Assembly: GCA_031550725.1 (NCBI GenBank)
Contig: JAVBOH010000013.1
Coordinates: forward strand, 36,998-100,997
Source: UBA946 sp031550725
GTDB lineage: Bacteria > Bacillota > Clostridia > Oscillospirales > Ruminococcaceae
DNA length: 64,000 nt
Direction: 5' to 3'
In this document: positions 35,398 through 42,246 of the stretch, piece after piece
Layout of the letters: each line of letters opens with the position of its first letter
Position numbering within the stretch: position 1 is the first letter of the stretch
Notes under the pieces: generated by a model
Seen by the model: only the letters and a program-made list of their open reading frames with translations
Databases searched by the model: none
Told to the model about the DNA's origin: nothing
Program-made: the position numbers and the translations under genes

Positions 35398-35428
35398 GCA
35401 TGGTGTGCCATTAAAAAACACACCACGC
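35398..35428 (-). terminator. terminator/attenuator between Maff2 and VirB6
   Basis: Ten-base-pair stem (GCGTGGTGTG with GCACACCATGC arms, one wobble), followed on the minus strand by TTTATTTTT. It would leave Maff2 more highly expressed than the downstream genes. Confidence 0.7.
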
Positions 35429-35457
35429 TTAAAATTATATTGGTTATGTACTAATAA

Positions 35458-35706
35458 TTACGAACCTGAACTTGGTGTTAATGCATCACCAACAGCAGTT
35501 GAAAGTGATGGTACTAATACGAAGCCAAGTGCTGCAATACCTACTCCTGCCATAAGCTGTTTCATCCCTTGTGATTTTGCACCCGGATTGTCACTACTGT
35601 ACCCCTCTAAAAGATTGATGATACCCCAAGCACCTACGCCACCACCGATTAATACGATTACGGTTTCTAGCACACTAATTGTGTCTGTAAAAAATCCACT
35701 GCCCAT
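35458..35706 (-). CDS. Maff2 family mobile-element protein
   Basis: 82 aa with two membrane helices: ISVLETVIVLIGGGVGAWGI (about 8-30) and QLMAGVGIAALGFVLVPSLS (about 48-68), linked by LLEGYSSDNPGAKSQGMK. This is the Maff2 family found between VirD4 and VirB6 in Clostridial ICEs and resembles a small pilin-like VirB2 subunit in size and layout (inference). GGAGG lies upstream. The terminator just after it suggests high expression, as expected of a structural subunit. Confidence 0.88.
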   Translation of the reverse strand: MGSGFFTDTISVLETVIVLIGGGVGAWGIINLLEGYSSDNPGAKSQGMKQLMAGVGIAALGFVLVPSLSTAVGDALTPSSGS

Positions 35707-35726
35707 TGGAAAATTCCTCCTGTTAA

Positions 35727-37757
35727 TTAATTATTTTTTTCTTCTTCTGATGATAAGATTTCATCAACCTTATCGCTTTTTATGATGATAGATTCTTCAA
35801 TTTTCTCATCATTCTTGATTTGAACCCTGTGTCTCATACGCTTCATGTACTCCTCGACACGAAACGTATTATCCTTGTCTGAATCAGACAGCAGCCCATA
35901 TTTGGTGTGTTTAGTAATATCAAACTTGTCCGAGAAGAATGGTCTAACACCCCTAATTTGGAGGATACATTTGCCACCGTCCATTACTGCTAGTTCATCT
36001 TGCGACATCAACTCTCTTCCTGTTTTGTTATAGTTCAATCCATACGATTGTGATTGCCCACGATTCTCAGACGTGTTGTAAAGGTCAATCGTTTGCTTTC
36101 CTAAAGTTTCGGACAAATCCTTTAGGGTCGATTTTTCATTGCCACCTAAGAATAGCATGGTATCACAGTTACCGACAATAGTGTCGGCATTATCTTTATA
36201 AATCGCTTTTAATTGCGATTTGGATTGCAAAATTATTGAAGCTGATATTTCACGGCTTCTGATTGTGGCGATGAGTTTCTCGAAATTAGGAATTTGACCT
36301 AGATTCGCAAATTCATCGAGCAGACAACGGACATGAACTGGCAATCTTCCACCATGTACATCATCGGCAATAGTGCATAACACGTTGAATAATTGTGTGT
36401 AAAGCATTGCTACCACAAAGTTATATGTATTATCATTGTCAGAAACAATGACGAATAAAGCTGTTTTCTTTTCGCCCAAGTTTTGGAGATTCATCTCATC
36501 GTATTCCATCATTTCTCGCAAAGCTTGTATGTCAAATGGAGCAAGTCTAGCACCACAGGATATAAGGATTGATTTTGCTGTTTTTCCTGCTGCTAATTTA
36601 TATTTTTTGAATTGCCTGACTGCGAAATGTTCGGGGTCGAATTCTTCAAGTGCTTCAAATGTTAAATCTATTCTATTTTTGAAAGTTTCATCATCTTCAC
36701 TGGTCTCAGACATATTTATCATATCAACAAGTGTATTAAAATTATGCTGATGTTTCGGAAGCTCATAGAAAATGAAACCAATGTATGCACAATATAGAAG
36801 TCGTTCTGCTTTTACCCAAAAGTCCTCGCCACCCTTATCGCCATCACCTTTTGTGTTAGCAATAATGGTATTGACAAGTTTTAATATATCATCTTCATTT
36901 GAAATATAGGCAAATGGATTATAATGCATTGATTTCTTAAAATTAATTGTATTAATGGTTCTGATTTCATAGCCATTTTTCTCAAGCATTGAACCAACTT
37001 CATTTAAAACCGTTCCTTTTGGGTCAGTTACGACATATGAACTATGCATTTGCATTAAATTCGGTTTCACAAAGAAACGTGTTTTACCACTTCCTGAACC
37101 ACCAACAACAAGAATATTCTTGTTTCTCGCATACTGAATACCACTTGACGGACGACTCTCCATTGTTAAACTTTCGGTTTTTGTGAGAACAATATTATCC
37201 TTGAAGTTATCTAAGTTGGTATATGGAGCAATATCTTTGTCATTGCCCCACCGTGCAGAGCCATATTCCTCTTTATCCCTGAATTTCTTAGCTTTCTTCT
37301 TCTTGGAATAAAGCATTAATTTAATTCCGACAGCTAATGCAACACCAACTAATATATCATTTATCGCAAAGCTTGGCATTGGATTTAAAAGCGTTGCATT
37401 TATTTGTTTCATGAATAGGTTAATATCTTTTGTTGAATTCCATGCATAAGCAAATTTATTGCCGACAAAGGCGAATAATAAGAACGGAAGATTGGTCATG
37501 ATAGTTTTTTTATCAAGTTTAACATTGTTTTTCAAGTCTTTCTTGATTTTATCAAAAATGTTGGTATTATTTGAATTTGATTGAGGTTGAGGTTGTTTTG
37601 ACTTGTTATTTCCAACACCTTTTTTATTTTTTGGTGGAGAACCTCTCTTATTATTTGCCGATGAAGATTTCATAAGCTTGGGATTAACTGAATTTCTTGC
37701 TTTTCCACTTCCTGAACCACCTTTTGAAAGTGGATTAACATTTTTTGGAGATGTCAT
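35727..37757 (-). CDS. virD4: VirD4/TraG-type coupling protein
   Basis: 676 aa. The N-terminal 70 residues are basic and disordered. Two membrane helices lie near 90-110 and 135-155. Walker A is ILVVGGSGSGKTRFFVKPN (about residue 215). The conserved region LLDEFANLGQIPNFEKLI and ISASIILQSKSQLKAIY follows. The protein brings the relaxosome to the channel. Its start overlaps the PcfB stop (ATGA), so the two are translationally coupled. Length and layout fit PcfC/VirD4. Confidence 0.93.
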   Translation of the reverse strand: MTSPKNVNPLSKGGSGSGKARNSVNPKLMKSSSANNKRGSPPKNKKGVGNNKSKQPQPQSNSNNTNIFDKIKKDLKNNVKLDKKTIMTNLPFLLFAFVGNKFAYAWNSTKDINLFMKQINATLLNPMPSFAINDILVGVALAVGIKLMLYSKKKKAKKFRDKEEYGSARWGNDKDIAPYTNLDNFKDNIVLTKTESLTMESRPSSGIQYARNKNILVVGGSGSGKTRFFVKPNLMQMHSSYVVTDPKGTVLNEVGSMLEKNGYEIRTINTINFKKSMHYNPFAYISNEDDILKLVNTIIANTKGDGDKGGEDFWVKAERLLYCAYIGFIFYELPKHQHNFNTLVDMINMSETSEDDETFKNRIDLTFEALEEFDPEHFAVRQFKKYKLAAGKTAKSILISCGARLAPFDIQALREMMEYDEMNLQNLGEKKTALFVIVSDNDNTYNFVVAMLYTQLFNVLCTIADDVHGGRLPVHVRCLLDEFANLGQIPNFEKLIATIRSREISASIILQSKSQLKAIYKDNADTIVGNCDTMLFLGGNEKSTLKDLSETLGKQTIDLYNTSENRGQSQSYGLNYNKTGRELMSQDELAVMDGGKCILQIRGVRPFFSDKFDITKHTKYGLLSDSDKDNTFRVEEYMKRMRHRVQIKNDEKIEESIIIKSDKVDEILSSEEEKNN

Positions 37758-38230
37758 TTGGATAAATCACCCCGATTCAATTTCTTTTCCTTTTTTCTCT
37801 CCCTATGCTTATCTTGACTTTTCTCTTGTGATACATCGGACATTCCCTTGATTTTCTCAAGAGTAAATCGTGTAACCTGTTGTTCTTTATCAAATGAGTA
37901 TTCTTGCAAAGCTTTATTAACCTGTTGCAATGAATTACCTTGAAATAGAACATGATATGTAGGCTTTTCAGCTGTGGGGTCTTTTTTTACCATGTATTTC
38001 ATGTCATATTTAGCAGCAACTTTCTCAAAATCAGCAATATTATTAGCCGTAATTTCAATACTTTTAAGCTTGTCTGCCTTGCCACCTGAAAGCTTGTTTA
38101 ATGATGTTCTGCCAGTTGTTTTTGGCTTGTTTTCAAAGTGCTCTCTAAGTACAGCTTTTAAAAGCTCACTTGTTAATTTTGCTGCTTCAATCGTGACTGA
38201 AACGACTTCTTTGCTATTTTCTTGTATCAA
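37754..38230 (-). CDS. pcfB: PcfB family protein (DUF3801)
   Basis: About 158 aa. KLTSELLKAVLREHFENKPK, GRTSLNKLSGGKADKLKSIE and FEKVAAKYDMKYMVKKDP followed by YHVLFQGNSLQQVNKALQEY form the conserved PcfB/DUF3801 core. The C-terminus is basic (KHRERKKEKKLN). PcfB accompanies the coupling protein in relaxosome recruitment. A GTG at 38239 lies in the Shine-Dalgarno-like AGGTGAT, so a TTG at 38230 is the likelier start. Confidence 0.85.
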   Translation of the reverse strand: MIQENSKEVVSVTIEAAKLTSELLKAVLREHFENKPKTTGRTSLNKLSGGKADKLKSIEITANNIADFEKVAAKYDMKYMVKKDPTAEKPTYHVLFQGNSLQQVNKALQEYSFDKEQQVTRFTLEKIKGMSDVSQEKSQDKHRERKKEKKLNRGDLSK

Positions 38231-38244
38231 AAATATCACCTCAA

Positions 38245-39585
38245 TTAATTATATGAATACATCTGCATTTGTTTTTCTAAATCTCTTCGCTGCCAATCTG
38301 CATACCCCTTAGGGTCAGTTTCTTTATCAGGTATTTCTTCTTCAATTGTAGTAACTGTTGGAGTTGGATTATTGTTTTTAGAAATAGAAGAATGAGTAAA
38401 GTTAGCTGAATAGCTGTTAGCAAGTGCTTTCTCATTATTTTCAAGTTCATCAGTGCTTAGCCAATTCCAAATGCAAGAACGCATATATGCTGTTATGTTT
38501 TTTGGTTGTTGTTTTTCAAGCACTTTTCTCCATTCGTCCATAACAAGTGTAATCCAAGCATACATATCTCCCTGTTTGCATAATTTACGATTTAATGCTT
38601 CAAAAAACGCTGTATATTTGATTGGATTCTTAAAAAATGATTTTTCTCTTGCTAAAAATTCATATATTTGATTAAAAATAAGTTCAAATAAATCCTTATC
38701 TTCTTGTTTTCTAAAGCCATTATAAACGTAATCCCATTGGAATATGAACTTAAGCACTCGCATCAAGGTATTCTTGTCGTTATGATATGCCGATGGAATG
38801 ATACATTTTTTTAATAAATCAGTATCAACTAATGCTGTTTCATTTTCTTGAAGTAGAACATTTTCATATCTTATTTCAGATAATATAGTTTCAAATACTT
38901 TTGGTTGATTATTAATAATTATATTATTATCAATCTGTCCATCCATCAATCCATCATTTTTCTTTAGTGGCTTTTCAGAACTTTCAGTTTCATTTTTTTG
39001 TGGGGATGGAGAGATGGTTTGATTTAGATTAAGATTATTTAGATTAGGATTATTAGCTTTAGTTTTGTTGTCCCTTTCGGACAAATTGATTTGCCCATTT
39101 TGGACAAATTGATTTGTACCATTCGGACAAATTGAATTGTCCTTTTCGGACAAATTGATTTGCCCATTTTGGACAAATTGAATTTCATTATCTCTTTTAT
39201 TGGTCTCATCATTCAATAAACTTGAAATTAAGTTTGTATTGTTATTAATAGTAAAATAACGTTTTGGAGGTGTACCTTTGACTTTCACCGAAATTAATCC
39301 GATACCTACCAATTTTTTAATAGCCGAATCTTGTTGTTTTCTTGACAATGTTGTGCTTTCGAATAAGTCATTTATAGTAGAGAAGAAACTTCCATCCATA
39401 TCAAGTCGGTTATGTTTTGAGTAATAGTAATGCTTAGATATTAAGGCGAAGTATATTAATGTTTCATGCAAACCAATTTTGTGAGCCAATATTCTGTTTA
39501 TTGTCATTGTGTTATCAGGGTTCATCAATTCAAATATTGAATTCAAATGATATTGGTATTGTAATGCATTAGCTTGTGTCAACAT
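38245..39585 (-). CDS. replication protein (winged-helix, DUF6017-like)
   Basis: 446 aa. The N-terminal winged-helix region (about 30-115) includes LHETLIYFALISKHYYYSK and LSRKQQDSAIKKLVGIGLIS. Two near-repeats FVQNGQINLSEKDN and FVQNGQINLSERDN are followed by an Asn-rich linker. The C-terminal domain (about 225-400) has SAYHNDKNTLMRVLKFIFQ and NITAYMRSCIWNWLSTDELE, which matches DUF6017-like C-termini in ICE and phage replisome organisers. It is likely to start ICE replication after excision. GGAGG lies upstream. Confidence 0.75.
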   Translation of the reverse strand: MLTQANALQYQYHLNSIFELMNPDNTMTINRILAHKIGLHETLIYFALISKHYYYSKHNRLDMDGSFFSTINDLFESTTLSRKQQDSAIKKLVGIGLISVKVKGTPPKRYFTINNNTNLISSLLNDETNKRDNEIQFVQNGQINLSEKDNSICPNGTNQFVQNGQINLSERDNKTKANNPNLNNLNLNQTISPSPQKNETESSEKPLKKNDGLMDGQIDNNIIINNQPKVFETILSEIRYENVLLQENETALVDTDLLKKCIIPSAYHNDKNTLMRVLKFIFQWDYVYNGFRKQEDKDLFELIFNQIYEFLAREKSFFKNPIKYTAFFEALNRKLCKQGDMYAWITLVMDEWRKVLEKQQPKNITAYMRSCIWNWLSTDELENNEKALANSYSANFTHSSISKNNNPTPTVTTIEEEIPDKETDPKGYADWQRRDLEKQMQMYSYN

Positions 39586-39586
39586 T

Positions 39587-39961
39587 TTACTTCACCTCCT
39601 TGTTTGAAACAGTTGAATTACATTGAATTAGTAGTTCTTCAAGGTCTATGTTTCGTATTAGTGATAGTAGTTCAGCTCTTACATATTTAACAGTTTTGTC
39701 ATTGCAAAAGCTCTCATATCGTATTTCATTATGTCTTAGTTCTTTAGTGTGGTCTATCATAGCTTCTCTAAATGCTTCAATATCAAATTCTTTGCCTAAA
39801 ATGTTGTTGAAGCATTCCATTTCTGCTAGGCATTCGCTATAAACCGATGAAAATAAAATTCTTGTCTCCATGCGAATATCTGTCCTATAAAAGATTGGCT
39901 TTGGTATTTGTATCATACCATCTTGTAAAATTCCCATTATATCATTTATGCTAGTATTCAT
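39587..39961 (-). CDS. hypothetical ICE protein, 124 aa
   Basis: 124 aa from the ATG at 39961, GGAG eight bases upstream. MNTSINDIMGILQDGMIQIP, then FSSVYSECLAEMECFNNILG and FDIEAFREAMIDHTKELRHN suggest an all-helical soluble protein. No family recognised. It is between RepA_N and the larger replication protein. A terminator-like hairpin at 39991-40020 lies in front of it, so its expression may be attenuated relative to RepA. Confidence 0.6.
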   Translation of the reverse strand: MNTSINDIMGILQDGMIQIPKPIFYRTDIRMETRILFSSVYSECLAEMECFNNILGKEFDIEAFREAMIDHTKELRHNEIRYESFCNDKTVKYVRAELLSLIRNIDLEELLIQCNSTVSNKEVK

Positions 39962-39990
39962 GTTCAACTCTCCTCTGCTTTTTAAATCAA

Positions 39991-40020
39991 AAAAAGGATT
40001 TTCTGTTTCGAAAATCCTTT
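39991..40020 (-). terminator. hairpin ahead of the 39.6-kb gene
   Basis: AAAGGATTTTC / GAAAATCCTTT arms and, on the minus strand, TTTTTTTGA. The AAAGCAGAGGA site of the next gene follows at once. Confidence 0.75.
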
Positions 40021-40393
40021 AACTATCTATATTTTCTTCATTAATAACATGCTTGATATGCTTAACATATATCTTGCATGGCTTACCCAATCCTTGTATC
40101 TTTCTTTCGATTAGACCAACCTCATCTAGTTCCTTGAATGTCTTTGTCATCTTTTCTTTTGCACAATTAAGCATATACATTGCATTTTCATATGGAAAAT
40201 AAATAAATAATCTACCATGCTCATCTTGAAATTGAAACTCATCTTGACCTGCATAAGCAATTAATAAGCTATATAAAATTTTTGCATCAGATGATAATGT
40301 TCTAAACATATCATCTTTGAACAAGAACTTTGGTAGTAAATATACTTGGTATTGTTCATCTTGGTTGTTATAGAAATAATCAAAATTATACAT
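40019..40393 (-). CDS. RepA_N-type replication initiator, short
   Basis: 124 aa from the ATG at 40393 with AGAGGAA upstream. YQVYLLPKFLFKDDMFRTLS followed by SDAKILYSLLIAY is the RepA_N motif. FIYFPYENAMYMLNCAKEKM and FKELDEVGLIERKIQGLGKP form the winged helix. RepA_N proteins of plasmids are over 250 aa; this short form without the C-terminal domain is usual for ICEs. It is the first gene of the long minus-strand transfer operon. Confidence 0.85.
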   Translation of the reverse strand: MYNFDYFYNNQDEQYQVYLLPKFLFKDDMFRTLSSDAKILYSLLIAYAGQDEFQFQDEHGRLFIYFPYENAMYMLNCAKEKMTKTFKELDEVGLIERKIQGLGKPCKIYVKHIKHVINEENIDS

Positions 40394-40430
40394 TAAATTT
40401 CCTCTGCTTTCTAAACGTAAAAGAGCAAAC

Positions 40431-40464
40431 AAAAAAGGACTTTCAAAAACGAAAGTCCTTTTTT
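40431..40464 (-). terminator. leader hairpin/attenuator ahead of RepA_N
   Basis: AAAAAGGACTTTC / GAAAGTCCTTTTT arms, T-run on both strands. It lies in the leader of the transfer operon and is followed by AAAGCAGAGGA like the 39991 hairpin. Confidence 0.7.
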
Positions 40465-40597
40465 ATCACACATATTAATGATTTTGCTCATTTATTTGTG
40501 CGATTTATACAATATTTAGTTGTTTGCTGTTTTGTTTATTTGTTATTTTGCTTATTCGCAGAGAAACCTTAACTCACTAATGTGGTAGTATCCGTAT

Positions 40598-40674
40598 ACC
40601 TTTTCTGCAAAAAGGTTACGGTGCAAAATGTGTGTCCCCACAATTTTGCATACTAGCTTGTTGGGAATTCCCAA
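40598..40674. other. oriT-like inverted-repeat region upstream of mobC
   Basis: Three inverted repeats in 77 bases: ACCTTTT/AAAAGGT (40598-40616), TGCAAAAT/ATTTTGCA (40622-40650) and TTGGGAATTCCCAA (40661-40674). They lie just before mobC and the relaxase, in the divergent region between the two ICE transcription units, where origins of transfer are usually found. The nick site cannot be read from sequence alone. Confidence 0.55.
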
Positions 40675-40705
40675 ACCCTTTTAAACGAGAGAGGAGGTTT
40701 TGCTA

Positions 40706-41053
40706 ATGCAAAATAAAAAATGTATCCGCAAGGGCAAGCGAAAAGAGATTGTATTTCGTGATGAAGATTGGTTGATAGTCGAGAAAAATGCAGCTGCACT
40801 TAAAATGAATACAACAAAATATATTACGCATGCTGCTTTGAATAACAACATAAAAGTTATCGATTTTAAGGAGCTATCCAAATTATCAAACGAATTAAAT
40901 GCAATTGGAAACAACATCAATCAGCTTGCACGAAAAGCAAATGAAACGAATAATATTTACGCCGATGATTACAAACACATGAAAGAGAATTACGAAAAAT
41001 TATGCCATACATTAAATCGAAAGATATCCGAGCTACTCCATTATGCAGCTTGA
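40706..41053 (+). CDS. mobC: MobC-type relaxosome accessory protein
   Basis: 115 aa from the ATG at 40706, GGAGG eight bases upstream. KRKEIVFRDEDWLIVEKNAA followed by ALKMNTTKYITHAAL is a ribbon-helix-helix-like DNA-binding start. LSKLSNELNAIGNNINQLAR and KANETNNIY match the MobC (bacterial mobilisation) motif. It would bind oriT beside the relaxase. It overlaps the relaxase gene by 52 bases. It is the only ICE gene group on the plus strand. Confidence 0.85.
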   Translation: MQNKKCIRKGKRKEIVFRDEDWLIVEKNAAALKMNTTKYITHAALNNNIKVIDFKELSKLSNELNAIGNNINQLARKANETNNIYADDYKHMKENYEKLCHTLNRKISELLHYAA

Positions 41054-41794
41054 AATACATATGCAATAAAGATAAAACTGTTGATGGTTTGTATGTAACT
41101 GGTATCAACTGTATGTCCGAACCGAAAAGTGCTTATGAGGAAATGAAACGTGTATACGAACATTATTCTGAAAGAAAGTTTGATGAGCCAATTCCGAAAG
41201 ATACAAAAGGCAAAGTCAAGCTTATCCATTATGTGCAAAGCTTTGATCCGAAAGATGATGTACACACTGGTACTGCACACAGCATAGCAAAAGCAATAGT
41301 ATCAGAAATGTTCGGTGATAATGTTCAAGCAATGATTGCAACTCATAATGATACCGACCATGTACATAATCACATTTTGATAAATGTGTATGATTTGGAT
41401 GGCAAGCGATTTTATTCCAATCAGACTTCACTAAAAAAGCTGAAGATGATATCTGATTCTGTTTGCCTAAGGCATGGTGTTAAGCTATATGATAAATCTC
41501 AAAAAGCCGAAACCAAGGATGACAGCATACAACGAATGGGAGCATAAGAAGAAAGGCACCTCATGGAAGCAACACATTCGTGATGAAATTGATTCGCTTA
41601 TTCCTAAGGTACAAAGTCTTGATGAACTGCTTGCAGAACTAGAAAGTCGTGGGTACACAGTCAAGCGTGGTAAATATATTTCACTCAAAGCACCTAATCA
41701 AGAAAAAGCTGTTCGTACAAAAACTCTTGGTGATGATTATTCAGGCAGCACAAGCCAGAGCAATGGATGCTGTTGCAAATGTAATAGAAGGTAA
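41002..41794 (+). pseudogene. MobP-type relaxase, frameshifted and truncated
   Basis: The first frame (41002-41547, 181 aa) has IRATPLCSLKYICNKDKT, KLIHYVQSFDPKDD and the metal motif MIATHNDTDHVHNHILINVY (H-D-D-H-V-H-N-H). It then shifts near ACCAAGGATGAC (about 41512-41525) into the frame of 41474-41794, where MTAYNEWEHKKKGTSWKQHI and RGYTVKRGKYISLKAPN continue the same protein. Homology breaks off after RTKTLGDDY near 41745 and the remainder is unrelated. A third frame there reads IQAAQARAMDAVANVIEGKV before a stop. Loss of the C-terminal half and of reading frame suggests that conjugation from this copy is impaired. A sequencing error could explain the shift but not the truncation. Confidence 0.8.
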
Positions 41795-41879
41795 AGTTTC
41801 GTAAAAGTGCAATAAGATACATCAACATACAAATAAAGGCCAAGAAAAGACCAAAGCACTTATTTCAGAAAGAAAAAAA

Positions 41880-41912
41880 TCCGCAAACCCTGATAAACTC
41901 AAGGTTTGCGGA
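41880..41912 (-). terminator. intrinsic terminator of tRNA-Leu
   Basis: TCCGCAAACC / GGTTTGCGGA ten-base arms followed on the minus strand by TTTTTTTC, ten bases after the tRNA 3' end. Confidence 0.85.
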
Positions 41913-41921
41913 TAAAGAAAA

Positions 41922-42005
41922 TGGTGCGAGTAATGGGACTTGAACCCATACGTCAAAGACACACGCCCCTCAAACGTGCCTGTCTGCCTATTCCAGCACA
42001 CTCGC
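41922..42005 (-). tRNA. tRNA-Leu (anticodon GAG)
   Basis: 84 nt on the minus strand with encoded CCA. The acceptor arms GCGAGTG/TACTCGC pair, the anticodon stem CACGT/GCGTG holds loop TTGAGGG (anticodon GAG), a long variable arm is present as in class II tRNAs, and GGGTTCAAGTCCC is the T arm. It carries its own consensus promoter and terminator. The 3' end faces the ICE 128 bases away, so it could be the historical integration site; I see no second copy of the 3' end in the window. Confidence 0.92.
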
Positions 42006-42035
42006 AAATATACGCTGTTCAAACTCAGCTTATTT

Positions 42036-42064
42036 ATTATATCACAAAGGGGATTACTTGTCAA
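42036..42064 (-). promoter_or_regulatory. promoter of tRNA-Leu
   Basis: TTGACA, 17-base spacer, TATAAT on the minus strand, 31 bases before the tRNA. Confidence 0.85.
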
Positions 42065-42113
42065 GGATTTTACAAAATTAACTGAGATTAACACAGCAAA
42101 AATATAAACAAAT

Positions 42114-42138
42114 AACTCTGCACAAATTGTGCAGAGTT
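42114..42138 (-). terminator. terminator after the P-type ATPase
   Basis: AACTCTGCAC / GTGCAGAGTT arms around a five-base loop, then a T-rich tract on the minus strand. Confidence 0.75.
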
Positions 42139-42246
42139 GATATAAGGAATGCTGAATATACTTAAACATATCTTAGAAAAATATAATTAAAACAAAAGAA
42201 GTAAATGTAAAATTAATAAAAGATTATAACATACTGTCAAAAAATT

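Noticed and set aside
41922..42005. Clear ICE attachment site with a duplicated tRNA-Leu 3' end
   Set aside because: I found no second copy of the tRNA 3' end at the left of the ICE inside the window, so the site stays unproven.
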